Source of the DNA: Verrucomicrobiota bacterium
Lineage (GTDB): Bacteria; Verrucomicrobiota; Verrucomicrobiia; Limisphaerales; JAEYXS01
Direction: 5' to 3'
Length of the DNA: 64,000 nucleotides
Assembly: GCA_023431185.1 (NCBI GenBank)
Contig: JAEYXS010000079.1
Span: forward strand, 9,572-73,571
Of this stretch, positions 61,139-64,000 are shown piece by piece. A program made the translations under genes and the position numbers. The notes below the pieces were generated by a model. It was not told the origin of the DNA. It searched no databases and worked only from the letters and a program-made list of their open reading frames with translations. The first letter of the stretch is position 1. Each line of letters begins with the position of its first letter.

Positions 61139-62029
61139 CTACTTCTGTCCTTTCCCGCCGCTATCAATCATCTCCTGCGTCTTCTGGATGTGTTCATCAA
61201 TGACCTTGGGCACCGGTGAAAGCTGGCGCAGGAGTTTATAGTTCACCAATGCGTTCGGATAGTTGCCGGCTTTGAATTCCATATCGGCCAACCGCGCCAC
61301 AATCTGCTCCAACATGAGTGTGTCGGCGTTTTCCTTGGGTCCTTCGACTTTGTACCAGCGCATCTTGGCAAGTTCCCAGACGTTACGCGCGCGATCCACG
61401 TCCTTGTAATTTTCAAGGTAGACCTTGCCCAGTTCGAGCAGCAGTTCGGGGTGGTTGGGATTATTGCGCAAGCCCTCGCGCAGGAACTCTTCCGCCTCTT
61501 TGGGCTTGCCCACGGAAGTGCGCAGCCAGAAGGCGGCCACGGTGTAGATATCCACCTGGTTCGGGTCCATCTCGGCAGCGAGCTTGAGCCATGGCAGCAT
61601 CTCCCGCTCCCCGCCTCCAGCAAGATGGGAATGCTTGGTGATGTAGAAGTGGCGGCTGAAACTGTCGATCCAGTCGAGCGGTTTGCCCAAGATGTCCGTT
61701 TCTCCTTCGCCCGTGAGGCAGCGCCCATGCTCATCGTGTTTGTGGGCGGAATGGTCATCACCCGATTCACCTTCCTTCGGTGCGTGAAGTTTCTTGGAAT
61801 CGAAAATGGTCGGGTAATAACCGCTGTGCATGTAGGCATCACCCTTGGCAAAGATCTGGTTGGCGAAGAGTTCACGGCTGTCGCCCATGAAACGGGCGAT
61901 CAACGTCTGGCCCCGGCCAGATTGATCTGCCCAGGCCTGTTGCCGCGGCGAGATGGCGGTGATCAGCGTAAAAGCGACCACCAGCAACGCGCACAGGATG
62001 AGGCCGGGGTGTTTCATGGCATCATGCAC
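61139..62029 (-). CDS. TPR-repeat protein with His-rich insert
   Basis: A 296-residue, membrane-anchored or exported protein (hydrophobic segment about 9-27). A His/Asp-rich stretch DDHSAHKHDEHGRC is at 91-104. The C-terminal half has two or more TPR-like helical pairs (REMLPWLKLAAEMDPNQVDIYTVAAFW, PKEAEEFLREGLRNNPNHPELLLELGKVYL; first 20 residues of each are landmarks). It overlaps the permease gene by 8 bp, so it is the third gene of the ABC operon. The His-rich part could bind metal; the role is unknown. The start could be the internal ATG at 62017. Confidence 0.75.
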   Translation of the reverse strand: MHDAMKHPGLILCALLVVAFTLITAISPRQQAWADQSGRGQTLIARFMGDSRELFANQIFAKGDAYMHSGYYPTIFDSKKLHAPKEGESGDDHSAHKHDEHGRCLTGEGETDILGKPLDWIDSFSRHFYITKHSHLAGGGEREMLPWLKLAAEMDPNQVDIYTVAAFWLRTSVGKPKEAEEFLREGLRNNPNHPELLLELGKVYLENYKDVDRARNVWELAKMRWYKVEGPKENADTLMLEQIVARLADMEFKAGNYPNALVNYKLLRQLSPVPKVIDEHIQKTQEMIDSGGKGQK

Positions 62030-62801
62030 TCAGGGATTTGCGCTTGAACACCCACCCGGCAGCCACAAGGAAAATGGCGATGTAAACCGCCGCATAGGGA
62101 GTAGCCAGTGCCCACCACCCCCACTCGATGAGCGGCTGGTTATGCACGATCAAGTCGCGCACATCAAAGATCTCCAGGTGAGGAATATTGTAGTAGATGG
62201 TGTACAGGATGGTGCTCATGGGTTCCTCCATCTGGAGCGCCACTTTATTGAGATGCCGGCCCAGCGCCAAAATGCCGAAGGTCACCACAAAGGAGATGGT
62301 GGCATTGGAGGAAGGGGCCGCAAAGATGAGCGACCCGAAGATGACCATGGCCGACACGATGCCAAGCATCATCCAGTGCAACCAGATGGCTTGAAAATAA
62401 TTCAACAAAGGCCAGGCATGCTCACGGACGCCGCTCAGGACGCCAAAGAACAGGTAGAACACCAGCAGCCCCAGGCCACAGGCAAACCAGCAACCGAGGA
62501 ATTTGCCGAAGATGACTTCACCGCGGCTGATGGGTTTGGCGAGCAGCGGGAAGATGGTGCGGCTCTCACGTTCGGAAGGCAATTGCCGGGCGGCCGAAGT
62601 GATGGCCATGACGAGGGATGACACCCAGATGAGGAGGAGGCAAAGTTCCTTCAAATAGCGGACAATCTTGTCGTCGTTGAAGAAATTGACGGTGCCCATC
62701 GCCAAGGTAATGAGGACCGTGAGGATGAGCAGGACGTAGAAATCCTTACGGCGATACATCTCGCGCATCACGACTCCAGCCAAGGCCAGTGAATTGGTCA
62801 T
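62022..62801 (-). CDS. ABC transporter permease (ABC-2 type)
   Basis: A 259-residue membrane protein with six predicted helices and a basic first loop. A conserved cytoplasmic PSERESRTIFPLLAKPISRGEVIFGKFLG block (landmark PISR) is typical of ABC-2 permeases. Its start overlaps the ATPase stop by 4 bp (ATGA), so it is translationally coupled. The cargo is unknown; ABC-2 exporters move drugs, polysaccharides or proteins. Confidence 0.9.
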   Translation of the reverse strand: MTNSLALAGVVMREMYRRKDFYVLLILTVLITLAMGTVNFFNDDKIVRYLKELCLLLIWVSSLVMAITSAARQLPSERESRTIFPLLAKPISRGEVIFGKFLGCWFACGLGLLVFYLFFGVLSGVREHAWPLLNYFQAIWLHWMMLGIVSAMVIFGSLIFAAPSSNATISFVVTFGILALGRHLNKVALQMEEPMSTILYTIYYNIPHLEIFDVRDLIVHNQPLIEWGWWALATPYAAVYIAIFLVAAGWVFKRKSLSA

Positions 62802-63556
62802 ACAGACGGTTGATAGCCGATGAGCTTGAGGAATATATGCTCGAGATTCATCTGGTGCTTGGCCAGCAAGTCCGTCACCCGGCCCTCTTCCTGGACTTTG
62901 CCTTGATTGATGATGACCACGCGGTCACAAACGGTCTCCACCTCGCCCATCTCGTGGGAGGAGAAGAAGACGGTTTTGCCCTCGTTCTTCAGGCGCTGGA
63001 TGATCTCGCGCACTTTCATGCGGCCGATGGGGTCCAAGCCGCTGGTGGGTTCATCAAAGATCAGGAGGTCTGGATTGTTGATAAGCGCCTGGGCCAGACC
63101 GATACGTTGCTGCATGCCCTTGGAGAAGGTCTTGATCTGGCGTTTGCGCGCATGCTCCAGTTCGACCAGCTTGATGACGTCATCAATGCGCTTCTCCAGT
63201 TGATCTTTGGGGATGCGGAAGATGCGGCCGTAAAAACGGAGCAGTTCCTCCGGTGTCAGAAAGCGATAGTAGTAGGTAAGCTCCGGCAAGTAACCGATGC
63301 GTTGCCGGGCGATAGGTTGGGAAACATCCGAGCCAAAGATGTAAGCCGTGCCACTGGTCGGCGTGACGAAACCCAGAAGCACATTCATCGTCGTGGTTTT
63401 GCCAGCCCCGTTCGGCCCTAGAAAACCAAAGACCTCACCGGCATTGACTGAAAGGCTCAGACCATCCACGGCAACTTTGGTTTGGTCCTTCAAACCAGCA
63501 CCACGGTACTCCACGCGAAGGTTGTCGATTCTAAGGATTGGTTCAGTTGCTGGCAT
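62798..63556 (-). CDS. ABC transporter ATP-binding protein
   Basis: A 252-residue ATPase. Walker A GPNGAGKTT (47-55), Q-loop, signature FSKGMQQRIGLAQAL, Walker B LLIFDEPTSGLDP and the switch His in FFSSHEMGEVE are all visible. It is the first gene of the operon with the permease at 62022 and the TPR protein. Confidence 0.95.
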   Translation of the reverse strand: MPATEPILRIDNLRVEYRGAGLKDQTKVAVDGLSLSVNAGEVFGFLGPNGAGKTTTMNVLLGFVTPTSGTAYIFGSDVSQPIARQRIGYLPELTYYYRFLTPEELLRFYGRIFRIPKDQLEKRIDDVIKLVELEHARKRQIKTFSKGMQQRIGLAQALINNPDLLIFDEPTSGLDPIGRMKVREIIQRLKNEGKTVFFSSHEMGEVETVCDRVVIINQGKVQEEGRVTDLLAKHQMNLEHIFLKLIGYQPSV

Positions 63557-63682
63557 ACAGTTCCTAATTCCGTCTTTGCGGCCTCATCATTATGTTGCAA
63601 GCAGGATGTCCACCCAAGCGCAAAGATGTGCTTTCAACAAAATTAGAACCGTTGCTCCGGCCGGGTGTTCAAACTCATGATA

Positions 63683-63720
63683 CAAAAAAGAAAAGGCCGG
63701 GAGGGTGGAGGCTCCCGGCC
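63683..63720 (-). terminator. Intrinsic terminator of the prepilin-like gene
   Basis: A 9-bp stem GGCCGGGAG/CTCCCGGCC (63695-63703, 63712-63720) is followed on the minus strand by TTTTCTTTTTT. Confidence 0.9.
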
Positions 63721-63755
63721 ATGCTGTCAGATTATCCCCGAAGGTCTCTGCCCGC

Positions 63756-64000
63756 CTATGGTGCCAGCGTGTGGCCGGTTTCGGTGCAGGTTGGAATCTG
63801 CCCGATCGGCCGCATGTCATAGCTCCCGCTGGAGGGACACGTCGGCTTGATCTTGATGTAGAGAAACGGACCAATCAAATCCGCATCCGTAGGCACATCC
63901 CCGTCTTTCTTCCCCAGCTCTACGCCCCACATCTGCTTGGCCGCTTCAATCGTGCTCAAATTCTTGATGCACGCGTTCTTCTGCGCAAAAGTCCGGTTCC
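63756..64000 (-). CDS. Prepilin-like small protein (5' part outside window)
   Basis: About 80 C-terminal residues are present, with an open frame running off the right edge. Reading inward: RTFAQKNACIKNLSTIEAAKQ, then MWGVELGKKDGDVPTDADL, PTCPSSGSYDM and IPTCTETGHTLAP. The pattern N-A-C-I-x-N-L near the edge, the ADL and the paired C-P/C-T-GH ending match the small type II/IV prepilin-like proteins common in Verrucomicrobia. The N-terminal methylation motif would lie outside the window. It ends in the terminator at 63683. Confidence 0.8.
   Translation of the reverse strand, partial: NRTFAQKNACIKNLSTIEAAKQMWGVELGKKDGDVPTDADLIGPFLYIKIKPTCPSSGSYDMRPIGQIPTCTETGHTLAP

Noticed and set aside
1..64000. 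CRISPR arrays, rRNA genes, complete insertion sequences, prophage
   Set aside because: No regularly spaced direct repeats of array type, no rRNA-like sequence and no transposase, integrase or phage structural gene was recognised.

Overview
The window looks like a chromosome segment of a heterotrophic Verrucomicrobiota bacterium, probably of the Pedosphaera/Limisphaerales type. This placement is inferred from gene content, not from a phylogenetic marker. It rests on two DUF1501 + DUF1549/DUF1553 (planctomycete-type cytochrome c, PSD1) loci, a TIGR02604-like dehydrogenase with a separate TIGR02603-like haem-binding/DUF1080 protein, CehA/McbA and PQQ-propeller secreted proteins, a Verrucomicrobia-style prepilin remnant at the right edge, many Sec/Tat signal peptides and frequent gaps filled with palindromic repeats.

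Layout. 1-11.0 kb is a carbohydrate-scavenging region: an FAD-dependent oxidoreductase cut by the left edge, two tandem sialate O-acetylesterases, a polysaccharide-deacetylase-like protein, an RraA-like protein, a GntR/LacI-type regulator and rhamnulokinase. 11.3-14.6 kb is a minus-strand operon of membrane and ATP-grasp proteins resembling the E. coli YjfL/YjfC pairing; its last gene is frame-disrupted. 15.4-22.0 kb holds a Tat-exported propeller protein and the first DUF1501/PSD1 pair. 22.1-25.0 kb is a TonB receptor with a His-rich partner. 25.2-28.1 kb is an HtrA-like protease followed by a paralogue that has lost its catalytic residues. 28.2-32.5 kb contains a zinc-ribbon membrane protein, a site-2 protease, an epimerase + DHDPS-family pair and a deoxyhypusine-synthase-like gene, followed by tRNA-Asn. 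32.9-41.4 kb is minus-strand catabolic genes (PQQ propeller, CehA/McbA hydrolase, GH63-type glucosidase, two D-2-hydroxyacid dehydrogenases). 41.5-42.9 kb is a CLC-F type channel preceded by a fluoride riboswitch. 43.4-47.8 kb is the second DUF1501/PSD1 locus, with a HEAT-repeat gene inserted. 47.8-49.9 kb is a TerD-domain protein. 50.1-53.3 kb is a disordered secreted protein followed by an ECF sigma/anti-sigma module. 53.4-59.1 kb is the TIGR02604/TIGR02603-DUF1080 pair, diverging from a dipeptide-epimerase-like gene. 60.4-63.6 kb is an ABC transporter operon with a TPR protein, and the window ends inside a prepilin-like gene.

How they fit together. Most genes serve extracellular or periplasmic breakdown of complex glycans, followed by uptake and sugar-acid catabolism. 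Regulation visible in the sequence includes a probable operator shared by the GntR/LacI regulator and the FAD oxidoreductase, the fluoride riboswitch, the sigma/anti-sigma pair and several intrinsic terminators. Non-coding DNA is rich in short non-autonomous elements with terminal inverted repeats and in clusters of small hairpins.
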